A DNA stretch of 64,000 bases from Bog-473 sp963850095 (GTDB lineage: Bacteria > Actinomycetota > Acidimicrobiia > Acidimicrobiales > RAAP-2): positions 186,001-250,000 of the forward strand of contig CAWKJX010000013.1 in assembly GCA_963850095.1 (NCBI GenBank), in the 5' to 3' direction. The notes below the pieces were generated by a model, which was not told where the DNA came from, did not search any database, and worked only from the letters and a program-made list of their open reading frames with translations. Of this stretch, positions 63,971 through 64,000 are shown one piece after another. Both the position numbers and the translations under genes were made by a program. How positions within the stretch are numbered: the stretch's first letter is position 1; each line of letters starts with the position of its first letter.

Positions 63971-64000
63971 CGCGTCGTCTGCAATCCGCTCCGGTGGAAC

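Overview
The window is a GC-rich actinobacterial chromosome segment with tightly packed genes and many 1-4 nt ATGA/GTGA/TGATG overlaps. A mycothiol S-conjugate amidase, several F420-type luciferase-like oxidoreductases, an actinobacterial PspA-HtpX-PspAB set and a secreted protein built of GYWLVGADGGVFAFGDA-like repeats together suggest an uncultured member of the Acidimicrobiia or a close relative. That placement is inference from gene content; no 16S rRNA or marker-gene comparison was possible. No rRNA, CRISPR array, insertion sequence or prophage was seen. One tRNA (Gly, UCC) is present.

Layout. 0-4 kb: an acyltransferase/SGNH membrane protein (cut by the window edge), endonuclease IV, class II fumarase and a pterin dehydratase. 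4-7.2 kb, minus strand: envelope-stress operon pspA-htpX-pspAB plus a tyrosine phosphatase. 7.3-11.5 kb: mca, a tail-anchored unknown, a ChbG/YdjC deacetylase and purK-purE. 11.5-16.3 kb: an F420 oxidoreductase, a RecB/Cas4-like nuclease-PAP2-DsbA operon, GNAT and thioesterase. 16.3-23.7 kb: an acyl-CoA catabolic block of acyl-CoA dehydrogenase diverging from an operon of enoyl-CoA hydratase, carboxyltransferase, biotin carboxylase/BCCP and AtuA. 23.7-32.7 kb: a pore-loop membrane protein, alcohol dehydrogenase, clpS, an MFS pump diverging from an ABC-F ATPase, a Tat-exported oligopeptide-binding protein and a peroxiredoxin. 32.8-38.7 kb: two self-contained regulator operons, ArsR-AHSA1/AHSA1 and PadR-ABC ATPase-FtsX permease. 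38.7-41 kb: sulfotransferase and DUF1214. 41.2-52.6 kb: a looser block of small single-gene units that looks less GC-rich by eye (secreted repeat protein, DUF1801, cupin, GNAT, VOC, metallo-beta-lactamase fold, SRPBCC, secreted cyclophilin, NTF2-like, DUF3237, SDR, LLM), ending near tRNA-Gly. 52.7-64 kb: truncated haemoglobin, enoyl-CoA hydratases, RDD plus nonapeptide-repeat pair, VOC, aldo/keto reductase, LLM, GNAT, a DNA methyltransferase with two linked unknowns (one nuclease-like), and an NTF2-adenylate cyclase fusion.

Two features cut across the window. First, about a dozen conserved genes are interrupted by small frameshifts, five of them in 56-61 kb. One, in pspA, is exactly explained by a perfect 17-bp tandem duplication. 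Sequence error and real gene decay cannot be told apart here. Second, at least ten transcription-unit-leading genes have a TAnnnT box 5-8 nt before the start codon and no clear Shine-Dalgarno, pointing to leaderless transcripts.
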